A DNA stretch of 41,663 bases from Deltaproteobacteria bacterium (GTDB taxonomy: Bacteria > Desulfobacterota > Syntrophia > Syntrophales > UBA6807): positions 1 through 41,663 of the forward strand of contig DSDU01000004.1 in the NCBI GenBank assembly GCA_011056835.1, given 5' to 3'. Each line of letters starts with the position of its first letter. Position 1 is the stretch's first letter. The position numbers and the translations under genes are program-made. Positions 7,071 through 16,222 of this stretch are shown in pieces. The notes below the pieces were generated by a model. The model worked only from the letters and a program-made list of their open reading frames with translations, did not search any database and was not told where the DNA came from.

Positions 7071-9104
7071 CTAGCTTTTATCAAACCGAAGGAACTGCAT
7101 GGTGAAATTGGCTCTTCCCTGTGTGGCGGAACGGAGATCTGTCGAGTAGCCGAACATCTGTTTGAGTGGAACACGTGCAACGATTTCACTTATGGGGCCC
7201 CTGGGGTTGATGCTCTCGACTTCTCCTCGCCGTGAGTTGATGTCTCCGATCACTTCTCCCATGAAGTCGCTTGGTGTCATAATGTCGACCGTCATAATCG
7301 GTTCAAGAAGGATGGGGCCTGCCTGGGAACACCCGTCTCTGAAGGCTGTTGATGCTGCGATTTTATATCCGAGTCCTGTTGATTCACCCTCTCTGTATGT
7401 TCCTCTCTTTATTGTGATTCTCATATCGGTGACGGGATATCCAGCGACCACGCCGGTTAATGATGCATCCCGCAGAGCCTCTTCGATGACGGGGATATAG
7501 ACTGCAATTGCATCGGATATGTCGATGTTGTTGATGATCGTTAACCCCGAACCGCGCTTGTCCGGTTCCAGATGCAGGACGACATGGCCGAAATGTTTTG
7601 CGTCGCCCAGCTCACGTTGAAATGTGCCCTCCACATCGACACTTTTTTCTATTGTTTCCCTGAACACGACTTTTGGTTTGCCCACGTTTACCTTCGTATT
7701 GTATTCTCTAATCAGTCGGTCAAGAATGATCTCGAGATGGAGTTCTCCCATCCCGGAGATAACCGTCTGAGCTGTTTCGTCGTCATATTTTACTTTCAGC
7801 GTCGGATCTTCTTCCATGAACTTTGCCAGTGCCGCTGATAATTTTTCCTGATCCGCCGGGGTTTTTGCTTCGATGGCCTGACTGATTACCGGCTGGTAAA
7901 ATTCTATCGGTTCCAGCAGAAGCGGGTGCTCTTCATCGCAGATGGTTTCCCCCGTGGAGGTATTTTTCAATCCCACAACAGCAACGATGCTGCCGGCTCC
8001 CGCCTCGTTTATCCTTTCTCTTTTGTTGGCATGCATTTTCAGAAGCCGGGCAATTTTTTCTTTTCTTCCGCTGTTTGCGTTGTACACATCCTCGCCGACT
8101 TTCATGGTTCCCGAGTAAATTCGTAAGTAGGTGATCTTTCTGCCTTCATCCATGGCGACTTTGAAGGCGAGGGCCGCAAAGGGCTCTTTTTCACTGCTTA
8201 TCCGTTTTTCAACTTCTTTTGTATTCGGGTTGACTCCTTCGATTGGCGGAACATCTTCCGGTGACGGAAGATAATCGACAACGGCATCGAGGACCGGCTG
8301 GATTCCCTTGTTTCGTAATGCCGTTCCGCACATGACGGGTACGATCCGAAGTCGAAGTGTTGCAGCGCGGATGGCCTTTGTCAATTCCTGATCGGCAATA
8401 TCCAAGCCTTCAAGATATTTTTCCGCTATATCATCGTCAAGTTCGGCAATGGTTTCAATCAGCCTGTCTCGATACTTTTCAGCCTCAGGGATGATGTGTT
8501 GAGGGATGTCGACGTAATGATAGACGACGCCATAGTGCTGCTCCTCCCAGGTTATGGTTTTTTGTTGTACGAGATCGACAATACCTTCGAAAGTATCTCC
8601 TGTGAAATATGGTACCTGAAGAATCAGTGGCGTTGATCTGAACCGCTTCTTCATCATATCGACAGTTTTAAAAAAGTCCGCGCCGATGCGGTCCATTTTG
8701 TTGATGAATGCGATTTTCGGGACACGGTGTTTGTCCGCCTGGTGCCACACTGTCTCTGACTGCGGTTCAACACCGCCGACCGCGCAGAATACTACCAAGG
8801 CTCCGTCGAGGACACGAAGCGAACGTTCGACTTCCATGGTGAAGTCAACATGACCCGGCGTGTCGATGATATGAATTTCATGGTTGCGCCAGTCGCAGGT
8901 CGTTACCGCCGAGGTAATCGTGATTCCCCGTTCCTGTTCTTGAGGCATCCAATCCATGACCGCTTCTCCATCGTGCACCTCGCCGATCTTGTATGATCTT
9001 CCGGTGTAATAGAGAATCCTCTCCGTGACGGTCGTCTTTCCTGCATCGATGTGGGCGATGATGCCGATATTCCTGATTTTAGAAAGTTTTTTCTTTGCGG
9101 TCAT
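7071..9104 (-). CDS. fusA2: Elongation factor G, second-type (EF-G2-like)
   Basis: Ribosomal translocase GTPase (677 aa; canonical EF-G is about 690-700). G1 AHIDAGKT at 17-24, G2 RGITI, G3 DTPGH, G4 NKMD and G5-like CGTALRN are all present, followed by domains II-V ending in [12 protein letters not shown] and the C-terminal [11 protein letters not shown] segment. It is not in a str operon: rpsL, rpsG and tuf are absent. The signature [21 protein letters not shown]-type effector region and the shorter length suggest the extra EF-G paralogue common in deltaproteobacteria, but the window cannot show whether it is the only copy. It follows the GerMN gene by 55 bases on the same strand and probably shares its promoter. 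The ribosome site is weak. The symbol is tentative. Confidence 0.9.
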   Translation of the reverse strand: MTAKKKLSKIRNIGIIAHIDAGKTTVTERILYYTGRSYKIGEVHDGEAVMDWMPQEQERGITITSAVTTCDWRNHEIHIIDTPGHVDFTMEVERSLRVLDGALVVFCAVGGVEPQSETVWHQADKHRVPKIAFINKMDRIGADFFKTVDMMKKRFRSTPLILQVPYFTGDTFEGIVDLVQQKTITWEEQHYGVVYHYVDIPQHIIPEAEKYRDRLIETIAELDDDIAEKYLEGLDIADQELTKAIRAATLRLRIVPVMCGTALRNKGIQPVLDAVVDYLPSPEDVPPIEGVNPNTKEVEKRISSEKEPFAALAFKVAMDEGRKITYLRIYSGTMKVGEDVYNANSGRKEKIARLLKMHANKRERINEAGAGSIVAVVGLKNTSTGETICDEEHPLLLEPIEFYQPVISQAIEAKTPADQEKLSAALAKFMEEDPTLKVKYDDETAQTVISGMGELHLEIILDRLIREYNTKVNVGKPKVVFRETIEKSVDVEGTFQRELGDAKHFGHVVLHLEPDKRGSGLTIINNIDISDAIAVYIPVIEEALRDASLTGVVAGYPVTDMRITIKRGTYREGESTGLGYKIAASTAFRDGCSQAGPILLEPIMTVDIMTPSDFMGEVIGDINSRRGEVESINPRGPISEIVARVPLKQMFGYSTDLRSATQGRANFTMQFLRFDKS

Positions 9105-9159
9105 AACTATGCACTGTCCAGGTTATTTCAGGGTTATGTGTTCTAAGGCCGCTTCAGGC

Positions 9160-9777
9160 TCAGGGGGAGCGCTGGGCCAACAAGTCATTGTTAACGGTGA
9201 AGGGGTTTCGAGTGTCTATGTGGCCCTTGATGGTTGCTGTCTCTTTGCCGTTGATGAGAAGTTTGACTCTTTTAATTTGAGGTATGTTTTTACACAGAGA
9301 TGTCGTGAGGGAGTATATTGTCGAGATTTCACTGGTCGTTCCTCCGGGATGTCGTTCAATCAGGTTATTGTCTAAGCTGATATAGGCCGTGCCGTCCGTT
9401 ATTCTTGTGCCCGTGCATGTCGTTTCTTCGGGCAGTGTGTTGACATTCCCCTGTTTTGATCCATCCAGAAGACCTTTGACAATTTCTAAAGCCTGGTCAT
9501 CGATGTTTTTTCTCTTTGGGACATATCGTACTTCCGATACAAGGAATCGTTCGTTTGCGTCGGAAAAGTAAAGATGTACTTCTTTCTTTTCTCTCTTCTG
9601 AGCAGTCGCATCTTCCCCCGTTATGGGAGGGTAGATGTAATCAAACAGTGAAACAAAGAAAAAGACAAGAAACGCTGCCGATATGATGACCATGACGGAA
9701 AGAACGAACATCTTGACATTCTTTTTCTTCTTTTTTGCTGCTACCGCTTTTGTTTTCCGTTGTTTTTTTGAACCCAT
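9160..9777 (-). CDS. GerMN-domain membrane-anchored protein
   Basis: A 205-residue protein with a Lys-rich cytoplasmic start (KKKKKN), one transmembrane helix (about residues 24-47) and an exported GerMN domain (about 66-200). The domain matches the GerM/sporulation-germination fold in VHLYFSDANERFLV, the VPEETxL-like segment (TLPEETTCTGTRI), and TAYISLDNNL. In non-sporulating Gram-negatives such proteins are found near N-acetylmuramoyl-L-alanine amidases and have an uncertain envelope role; no amidase is present here. It is the first gene of a probable operon with EF-G and has a good promoter 37 bases upstream. Confidence 0.85.
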   Translation of the reverse strand: MGSKKQRKTKAVAAKKKKKNVKMFVLSVMVIISAAFLVFFFVSLFDYIYPPITGEDATAQKREKKEVHLYFSDANERFLVSEVRYVPKRKNIDDQALEIVKGLLDGSKQGNVNTLPEETTCTGTRITDGTAYISLDNNLIERHPGGTTSEISTIYSLTTSLCKNIPQIKRVKLLINGKETATIKGHIDTRNPFTVNNDLLAQRSP

Positions 9778-9813
9778 TCTTAGTTTTTCCCACCGTCATG
9801 TGAAATCGTGGAT

Positions 9814-9842
9814 AACTTATGGCAATTTTCGGGCACTGTCAA
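9814..9842 (-). promoter_or_regulatory. Sigma-70-type promoter for the GerMN/EF-G operon
   Basis: Minus-strand TTGACA (9842-9837), a 17-base spacer and TAAGTT (9819-9814). The predicted start lies about 30 bases before the GerMN start codon. Confidence 0.55.
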
Positions 9843-9969
9843 GTAAAGAAGTATGTGGGTCATGCCTTGGACGTACGTCATCATCGGGCTGACCGAGCGT
9901 ATGGATGTTTTATCATCATGACAAACCGGGGGATGTTCCCGACAGAGAATCATTATGAAGAAAATAATA

Positions 9970-10767
9970 TCAACGGCCCTTTTGCGTTAAATCGGAAATA
10001 TGCCGGCGTGCCTTCTGTCCGAAAGCTGATTCAGGGTCGGCTGACGCAGCCGACTGAAATGCCTGCAATGCATTTTCCAATTCGTTAATGCTCAAGTAAC
10101 TGATTCCGAGCCAGTAATGTGATTCAGCGATGTAAGGCGCGAACTCTATGGATTTCTGAAGATGTGAGATGGCCTTGGCGGTATTCCTGTCCGAAAGATA
10201 GGCGACTCCCATATCTTTATGGATAAGAAAGGGGATTCGGCTGTTCGGGTTTCTCCGCAGTGCCGTGGTATAGTTATCTATGGCGGTCGAATACTCGCCC
10301 TTCTTATAATACGCGAGTCCTATATTATACAATGCGAGATCCGGTGTTTCATAGAGATCGTTTGCAAGCGCCAGTGAAAATTGTCGAATGGCATCATCAT
10401 AGCGGTCTTTCGCCAGATAAATCGTTCCGAGATAATTATAGGCTTCGGAGTAGTCGGACTTCACATTGATGGCGTATTTCAATTCTTCAATGGCCTTTTC
10501 GGTGAACCCGCCCCCATGGTAAGCAATACCCAGAGAATAGTGTACTTCAGGATCCTTGGGCTGAAGTTTTGCCGCATCCTTGAGTTCTTTCAATGCCGCC
10601 GTGTAGTCCCCCATTTTTAAATATGCCGCTGCGAGATCAAGATGTGCCTGTGCCTGCTGTTCTTTGGGGATGGCGTTGATCGGCGCTGTGGCACATCCGA
10701 GAAGCCCCCATATCATGCAGATCATAATGATTGTTTTCAATGAAAGCCTAATGATTGTTTTCTTCAT
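9970..10767 (-). CDS. TPR-repeat lipoprotein (PilF/PilW-like)
   Basis: Outer-membrane-type lipoprotein of 265 residues made of about six tetratricopeptide repeats. The start at 10767 gives MKKTIIRLSLK, a hydrophobic stretch and a lipobox LLGC, and sits behind GGAG with a 9-base gap; the frame also opens at 10800, but that overlaps the preceding gene. Repeats are clear in AHLDLAAAYLKMGDYTAAL, VHYSLGIAYHGGGFTEKAI, AYNYLGTIYLAKDRYDDAI, LYNIGLAYYKKGEYSTAI and SHYWLGISYLSINELENAL. The architecture resembles the type IV pilus pilotin PilF/PilW, which would fit the PilT genes elsewhere in the window, but generic TPR lipoproteins look the same. It is the last gene of the three-gene operon. Confidence 0.85.
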   Translation of the reverse strand: MKKTIIRLSLKTIIMICMIWGLLGCATAPINAIPKEQQAQAHLDLAAAYLKMGDYTAALKELKDAAKLQPKDPEVHYSLGIAYHGGGFTEKAIEELKYAINVKSDYSEAYNYLGTIYLAKDRYDDAIRQFSLALANDLYETPDLALYNIGLAYYKKGEYSTAIDNYTTALRRNPNSRIPFLIHKDMGVAYLSDRNTAKAISHLQKSIEFAPYIAESHYWLGISYLSINELENALQAFQSAASADPESAFGQKARRHISDLTQKGR

Positions 10768-10783
10768 GGAATTACGCTCCAGT

Positions 10784-11359
10784 TTATTTTCTGTTGCCAT
10801 TTATCCACCAATCACCTTTGTCATTAAACCACCATTCCGTCGAATCGGTATTGATGATCGTTTCTGCCATACTTTTTGCCGATTCCGTCACCAGCCGCTT
10901 TCTGGCAAACTCGATCCATTCGGAACTGTATTTATTACCCAGGTCCCCATGTTCTTTTAACTGCAAAATGAGTGAAAGCTGATCAGCGTCATGGGCTATA
11001 ATCGATTCCTTTGTCTTCATTTCGTTAAATTCCATAATGGCAGCTTTAATCTCCTCGCCGAAAAAAAGAGAATCCGTCAGTTCTCGGACTGCCTTCTCTT
11101 CGTTGACGGTGACATATTTTTTATTCACATAATTCATGTCGCCGGTTCGTGCCTCGGGAAGATCATGCATGAGGCAGATTCTGAGAACCTTCAGCTCTTC
11201 GACGTCTTTTTCCAGCTTGCAGAGGGTGTATGCGATGAAAATCGTACTCAGGATATGCTCCGCCACCGATTCGCGTCCCGACCCGAGAAACTGAAATCCC
11301 GATCGAGGGGTTTTTTTCAGCATGCCGGTTTCAAAGAGGAGATTGACGATGGGTTTCAT
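10784..11359 (-). CDS. HD-domain phosphohydrolase (YfbR/HDDC2-like)
   Basis: Metal-dependent HD hydrolase of 191 residues, probably acting on 5'-deoxynucleoside monophosphates by similarity to the HDDC2/YfbR family. Metal ligands are visible as His in ESVAEHILST, the HD pair in CLMHDLPEARTGD, and the distal Asp in AHDADQLSLIL. The C-terminus is unusually Trp-rich (EWWFNDKGDWWINGN). The start ATG overlaps the stop of the upstream coiled-coil gene (ATGA), implying translational coupling. The TPR lipoprotein follows after 16 bases. Substrate is inferred from the family only. Confidence 0.87.
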   Translation of the reverse strand: MKPIVNLLFETGMLKKTPRSGFQFLGSGRESVAEHILSTIFIAYTLCKLEKDVEELKVLRICLMHDLPEARTGDMNYVNKKYVTVNEEKAVRELTDSLFFGEEIKAAIMEFNEMKTKESIIAHDADQLSLILQLKEHGDLGNKYSSEWIEFARKRLVTESAKSMAETIINTDSTEWWFNDKGDWWINGNRK

Positions 11360-11571
11360 GATAGATCCTTTTTAAGTGTCTTGACTCTGTTTTCCATTGT
11401 GTCTGATAGTTTTTTCATCTCAACCTGGAGCGCGCCGATACCCTCGGGTTTCATTGCCGCCAGCTTGTCAAGGCGTTCTTTCCAGTACTGTATGACCGAT
11501 ATTTCATGCTCTGTTTTCACCCGTTCGACTTTCTTCTGAAATTCCCTGAGAAATGCTGCATTATCTTTCAT
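11356..11571 (-). CDS. Small coiled-coil protein
   Basis: A 71-residue, highly charged, helical protein (FQKKVERVKTEHEISVIQYWKERLDKL) without membrane segments or recognised family. It overlaps the HD gene by 4 bases (ATGA), which supports it as a real gene. Only a weak ribosome site (GGGG) precedes the ATG. The coupled arrangement suggests it is made in proportion to the HD hydrolase and may bind it; that is inference. Confidence 0.65.
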   Translation of the reverse strand: MKDNAAFLREFQKKVERVKTEHEISVIQYWKERLDKLAAMKPEGIGALQVEMKKLSDTMENRVKTLKKDLS

Positions 11572-12056
11572 ACTCGATTCCCCGATTCACTTTCTGCGGT
11601 TTCCACGTTCCGGACAAATATCTATAGTGGTAAAGAGAACATGAAACATCAAATTGCATTCTATATACCACTTATGCCGTTCCATGCAATAATAAACCAT
11701 AAAATGGTGGGAGGCACTTGAAAAACATCCATCTGCGGCATACCCCCCATCCTTATATCGTTGCGACGTGTATGGAAGGACGGTTCAGGGTCGGGGACTA
11801 AAGATGCAAGACAAGTACTCAATAGTGAATAGGTCAAGAGATGGGTGGCAGGAAAGTCAGATATCGATATCAGAGAATGTGCCTGTGAAAAATTATTGTT
11901 TGGATATTGAGTATCGATCACGGTTCATTTCATCAAACCAAGCATATGGTGCCTCTCTTTTCTCCCTCCCCGCAGCATCACGGCGATTGCGATAGTATTG
12001 TATCCGGGCGGTTTTCAACGGTCATGCACGTTTTTCATTGAACGCATACATGAATA
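11572..12056. other. Spacer without convincing genes
   Basis: The short frames here lack ribosome sites and protein-like composition. A TATAGATAT stretch near 11618-11626 could be a -10 element for the operon at 11571 but has no good -35. I see no repeats or terminator. Confidence 0.4.
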
Positions 12057-12715
12057 TCACACAACGCTGAACATCCCATTTTCGAATCGTATTTTTTCAT
12101 TCCTGAGAAATCGTTCAAGATGCTTTCGAATATGGGCGCTTTCCATGAAATTGAAGATTTCCAGAGGTTCCCTCGGTTTCTTATAGATGTTCCATCGGTG
12201 TATGATTTCATCGAACGTTCAGGGCTTTTCGAGAAAATCAAGAAGGGCGGTTTTCCTCTGATTGATCACGGCACGGTACCGCTCAGCCGGTACGATGATG
12301 TTTCCTCCAATAATACCGGTTTCGTGAGATGAAATGAAGACCCTTGCCGGTATGGTCAGCACCTTGTCGATGGAATTTATGGTTTCGTCGATACCTGATA
12401 CGCCATCACCGGACCAGGGACCGAATGGTCCCAGATCGATATCTCCCAGATTGAGGATTTCATCAGTGGGGAAATAAAGACAGCAATGACCGATTGCATG
12501 TCCCGGTGTATAGATGATCCGCATTGTTGTGGAACCGAACGAGAACGAATCGCCGGCTGTAAATGAACTTGTCGATGTCCATTCGCGATAATTGATTTTT
12601 TTCTCAGAAGAGAACTCCATTCCGTTTCGAAATCCGTCCCTTTTAGAAATAATCGAGGAGTGTATCGAGAGACTGATGGCAGGCCACCGCATCTTCACGT
12701 ACAACTACCTATAAA
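12057..12715 (-). pseudogene. Decayed metallo-beta-lactamase-fold hydrolase
   Basis: Remnant of an MBL-fold hydrolase with the C-terminal helical extension of the glyoxalase-II-like group. Intact core (12704-12219): FGSTTMRIIYTPGHAIGHCCLYFP, LNLGDIDLGPFGPW, VFISSHETG, which include the later metal ligands. Three lesions are visible. The frame is closed by TGA at 12221-12219 after LLDFLEKP, but the same frame continues with TFDEIIHRWNIYKKPREP and runs to FSVV-stop at 12057, exactly the family's C-terminus. The upstream segment (VREDAVACHQSLDTLLDYF) is in another frame, so a frameshift lies near 12650. The N-terminal part with the HxHxDH motif is missing. It is very unlikely to be active. Confidence 0.8.
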
Positions 12716-12720
12716 GAATC

Positions 12721-12937
12721 AATTTTCTTCTTGTCACAAAAGGTATTTTTAACCTTGACATAATCCGATCATTCAGGTATATGTCGCGCAATCTCTATAC
12801 GGTTAAAGGTGTTTTTGGGGTGTGGTTATACGGGAGTGTGGCATGAGAGAGGTCTATAACCGATAATACCCCCTGTAATGTGGTGGATTTCTGAGAAAGC
12901 GGGAATGACGGTTCAGTCATTATGCTCCCAGTGTTAC
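12721..12937. other. Non-coding spacer replacing the N-terminus of the broken MBL gene
   Basis: No gene seen. It contains 'gagaaagcgggaatgacgg' with AATGAC/GTCATT arms near 12904-12922, resembling the GC-rich dispersed spacer repeats; this may mark the deletion that removed the start of the MBL gene. Confidence 0.35.
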
Positions 12938-12982
12938 TTGGAAATTCATATATTGTTTTATTATTAAAAGGAGGTAGTAAGT

Positions 12983-14182
12983 ATGGCAGGTCTGTGTTTT
13001 GAATTTTCAGAAGAGCAACGGATGCTTGAAGACAGCGTAGTGCGCTGGGCGTATGACTGGCTGGAGCCCCAGATGGAGCATATGTACGAAATCGACGAAA
13101 TGCCCGCCGATCTTTTCAAGCAGACAGCGGGACTCGGAATCAACGGAATCGTGTTTGAAGAGAAATACGGTGGAACCGCTATGGGTTACGTCGAGACTAC
13201 TCTTGCATACGAATCCATCGCCCGGGTCAGCAATGCCCTTTCCATGACCGTCGGCGCGAGCCAGACACTCTGCTTCGATAATTTCCGTAGAAACGCCACG
13301 GAAGAGCAGAAAATGGAAGTGCTTCCCAAGTCAGTTAGCGGTGAATGGATCGGCTGCCTCGGCATCACCGAGCCCAATGCCGGGTCCGACGCCATGAGCC
13401 TGGCGACAAGAGCCGAAAAGAAAGGCGACAAGTATATCGTCAACGGCAGCAAGATATTCATCACCAATGCTCCCGTAGCAGATTTCTTCACCTTTTACGC
13501 CAAAACAGAACCCGAAAAGGGGCCCCATGGAATTTCCGCATTCTTTGTCAAACTTGATGAAGTAAAGGGAAAAGGTTTCACCTGCGAAAAGATCAAGAAA
13601 TGGGGTATGAGGACATCCCCCACGGGTCTTCTTACTTTTGAAGACATGGAAGTTCCCGAAGATCAGCTCATCGGTGGTCTGAACAAAGGTGTCGCCGTTC
13701 TGACGAGCGGTCTGTGCACCGAGAGAATCACTCTTTGCGGTTGTACGCTGGGTTCACAGCGACGCTGCCTCGAAGACTCTCTGAGATATGCAAAAGAGAG
13801 AGTCCAGTTCAAGAAACCCATCGCGTCCTTCCAGTTAATCCAGGGCAAACTTGCCGATATGTACTGCGACTATAAGGCCTCCCGGTGGATGGCCTACAGT
13901 GCGGCGTCATACTGCGACAGTCTGGAAAACAAAACGGGTGGAAAAGGAACCGACCTTGACCGTGTATCGGCAGCAGCCCTTCTGTACTGCGGCGAGAAAG
14001 GCACCAAGATCGGTCTGGATGCCGTTCAGATCCACGGTGGTTACGGATACTGCCAGGAATACGCTGTAACCAGACACTTCCTGGATCAGAAACTGTGGGA
14101 AATCGGTGCCGGTACGTCCGAAGTCAGAAGAATAATCATCGCCAGAGAGCTGATGAGGGACGACTTCGCCAGCGGTCGGTAA
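12983..14182 (+). CDS. Acyl-CoA dehydrogenase, isovaleryl-CoA-dehydrogenase-like
   Basis: FAD-dependent acyl-CoA dehydrogenase (399 aa) passing electrons to ETF. The strong site AAAAGGAGG precedes the ATG. FAD/substrate motifs: CLGITEPNAGSDAMSL, FITNAPVADFF, VQIHGGYGYCQEY. The C-terminal segment reads WEIGAGTSEVRR, so the position that is catalytic Glu in short/medium-chain enzymes (YEGTSE) is Gly here; instead Glu247 in LCTERITL lies where isovaleryl-CoA dehydrogenase carries its catalytic base. This places it in the IVD-like group acting on branched or possibly alicyclic/aromatic-derived acyl-CoA. The protein is unusually Cys-rich. It is monocistronic, with a terminator right after. The exact substrate is unknown. 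Confidence 0.9.
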   Translation: MAGLCFEFSEEQRMLEDSVVRWAYDWLEPQMEHMYEIDEMPADLFKQTAGLGINGIVFEEKYGGTAMGYVETTLAYESIARVSNALSMTVGASQTLCFDNFRRNATEEQKMEVLPKSVSGEWIGCLGITEPNAGSDAMSLATRAEKKGDKYIVNGSKIFITNAPVADFFTFYAKTEPEKGPHGISAFFVKLDEVKGKGFTCEKIKKWGMRTSPTGLLTFEDMEVPEDQLIGGLNKGVAVLTSGLCTERITLCGCTLGSQRRCLEDSLRYAKERVQFKKPIASFQLIQGKLADMYCDYKASRWMAYSAASYCDSLENKTGGKGTDLDRVSAAALLYCGEKGTKIGLDAVQIHGGYGYCQEYAVTRHFLDQKLWEIGAGTSEVRRIIIARELMRDDFASGR

Positions 14183-14202
14183 GCTCCGAATACAAATGGA
14201 TC

Positions 14203-14236
14203 AAAAAGCCATGGTCTTTCGACCATGGCTTTTTTT
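14203..14236 (+). terminator. Rho-independent terminator
   Basis: Perfect 14-bp stem (aaaaagccatggtc / gaccatggcttttt) with a TTTC loop and a T-run, 20 bases after the acyl-CoA dehydrogenase stop. Its A-rich left flank also makes it plausible in the reverse direction. Confidence 0.92.
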
Positions 14237-14356
14237 ACTGATGTAATTCCGATATCCTTTCCTTCTTCTCAAGCCGTCGTTCGTCAGGTGTTCTGCCTTT
14301 AATCAAATGATAGGGATGTTAGGACTGACCAGCCGTTTGGCGGCGCCATTCCGGAT

Positions 14357-14385
14357 TTGACTTTCAACGATAAGTTGAGTATAAA
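14357..14385 (+). promoter_or_regulatory. Sigma-70-type promoter of the LysM gene
   Basis: TTGACT (14357-14362), 17-base spacer, TATAAA (14380-14385); start expected near 14392, about 30 bases before the ATG. Confidence 0.6.
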
Positions 14386-14422
14386 CGAACAGATTTAAAA
14401 CAACCTTACGGCGGGGGACGCA

Positions 14423-16222
14423 ATGCGCAATAAGAATTTCCCAAGGGTGATGATGTTTCTGATGATTTTCTTCCTTGTAACGTATCCGTCGCCATCCGTT
14501 TCCGGCAAAGTCGAGGATACTGCTCACCTCACACTCCAGAAAACGATCATATCCAAGAAAAGTCTGGATACCTATGTCGTCCAGAAAGGGGATTGGATAT
14601 TCAATATCATAAGACAGAAATTTGGCGCCTCCGAGAAAGAGATTGTCAAGATTCTCGAACAGGTAAAGCAGTTGAATCCGGAAATCAGGGATATTCATCG
14701 GATATCGCCGGGTCAGGAACTGATTCTGCCGAACAGAGAGACTCTCGCTGCGGCAGAGGCGGAAAGCAAAACAAGACTGAAAAAATCACAAGGGAATGAC
14801 AAGGATGCAGAGGAAGCGTCGGCTCTACCGTATGTTGTAAAGGAAGGAGAAACACTATCCGACATAATTCATAGCGAATTGAGTGCGGTGGACGAGGATA
14901 TTTACCGGATGTTGCGAACGGTTAAGCGTTTGAATCCAAACGTTAAAAACATAAATAAAATATATCCGGGACAGAAACTGCTCCTGCCGTATGTCGGCAG
15001 TCAGGACCGGGGGGAGCGAGGGGATCAACTGTCGGGCAAAGGAACGTCTTTTATTGCAGTGAAGCGGACTGAACCGACCAAAGTAGTTAAAAAGAAAATT
15101 CTCAGGGAAGAGGAGCCGGTGGTAGAAAAAGAGCCGGCACAGCTGAAAGAAGAGAAGAAGACAATCATTCCGCCTGAGAAGAAGATAGCCGTGATACGGT
15201 ACATTCTCAGCAGAATCAACGGAAGTGTCATTTCCGAAGGCAAGTACTTCATTCCGCTTTTTCCGACAGGGCAGATTACGGTGGACTGTTCATCGGTTCC
15301 TGTGATTGAACTTGACGATGGAATGACCGTTTTGCTTGACTTTTCGGGGAGTATACCGTCGGGAATCAAGCAAGTCATCGAAACGACATGGAAAAATTAT
15401 GTCATTATGAACATTGGGTACGATAAGGACGTGCCGTTCATGGTGGAAGAAATCATCAATAAATCGAAGGATTATTCATGCAAGTCAGTCAGAAATTTTG
15501 TAACGGTGGGTCATACGCCGTCGATTCGTCTCTATGTTGACTGGATTGTATCTGAAACGGAATCAAAGGGGGAAAAACCCTATTCTTTCGGTATTAAAAA
15601 CGTGAAGAACTCGTCTTCCCTGCTGCCGGGGAATATCCGCGAATATTCCGATAAGAAGGGATTCGAAGTTGTAGAGTTGCTCCGCGGGTCCGAGGTGGTG
15701 GCGATGAGTGAAACCTTTGATGATGCGGTTATCCCCGTACTGGCATATGAGACGAATGCCGTATTAGCGGAATCGCTGCTTACTATCCTGGGATATGAAC
15801 CTGAAAAAGCGGCAGATGTGGAAATATACAATATGAAGGAGCACGGCTTCAGCCTGTTGTTAAAAGTGGATCTGTTTCTGACCTTCGACAATAAACGGGT
15901 GATACTGCATTCGAAGCAGATTCCGCAGCATTTTATCGACGCCTTGAAGGAACGGGGAATGAATTATGTCTTTCTCCCCCCGGAACAGAAAAAAGAAAGC
16001 GTTGTTGAAACGGTTCTTTCGGCGATCGAAGCCCCCTTTGTTGCGGATACGTTTCGATTCTCTTTTTCTCAGTCGGAAGGAAAGATCGGCGGTGACATTG
16101 TTCTGGCGGCTATAAGGACGGTAAATAAGAACAAAGCCGTATATTTTGTCACTCAGGATATAGACCCGGGGATCAACGGGTTGCTTCAAAAAAAATGGGG
16201 AGTTGATCTGATACGATATTGA
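14423..16222 (+). CDS. Exported protein with two LysM domains
   Basis: A 599-residue exported protein. An N-terminal signal sequence (hydrophobic about residues 9-22, then VSG) is followed by two LysM modules: YVVQKGDWIFNIIRQKFG to SPGQELILP (about 51-101) and YVVKEGETLSDIIHSELS to YPGQKLLLP (about 136-187), each an extended form with an internal helix. After a Lys/Glu-rich linker comes a large region (about 250-599) that I do not recognise. LysM modules bind peptidoglycan or other GlcNAc polymers, so an envelope location is likely. The stop codon overlaps the TTG start of the PP-loop gene, although the two products have no obvious functional link. Confidence 0.85.
   Translation: MRNKNFPRVMMFLMIFFLVTYPSPSVSGKVEDTAHLTLQKTIISKKSLDTYVVQKGDWIFNIIRQKFGASEKEIVKILEQVKQLNPEIRDIHRISPGQELILPNRETLAAAEAESKTRLKKSQGNDKDAEEASALPYVVKEGETLSDIIHSELSAVDEDIYRMLRTVKRLNPNVKNINKIYPGQKLLLPYVGSQDRGERGDQLSGKGTSFIAVKRTEPTKVVKKKILREEEPVVEKEPAQLKEEKKTIIPPEKKIAVIRYILSRINGSVISEGKYFIPLFPTGQITVDCSSVPVIELDDGMTVLLDFSGSIPSGIKQVIETTWKNYVIMNIGYDKDVPFMVEEIINKSKDYSCKSVRNFVTVGHTPSIRLYVDWIVSETESKGEKPYSFGIKNVKNSSSLLPGNIREYSDKKGFEVVELLRGSEVVAMSETFDDAVIPVLAYETNAVLAESLLTILGYEPEKAADVEIYNMKEHGFSLLLKVDLFLTFDNKRVILHSKQIPQHFIDALKERGMNYVFLPPEQKKESVVETVLSAIEAPFVADTFRFSFSQSEGKIGGDIVLAAIRTVNKNKAVYFVTQDIDPGINGLLQKKWGVDLIRY

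Noticed and set aside
11661-11921. 86-codon minus-strand frame in the 11.6-12.0 kb spacer
   Set aside because: No ribosome site, Ser/Leu/Pro-rich translation and no resemblance to a protein family.
12219-12221. In-frame TGA in the MBL gene read as selenocysteine
   Set aside because: The position lies in a surface linker before the C-terminal helices, not at a metal or redox site, and the gene has two further lesions. Nonsense mutation is simpler.
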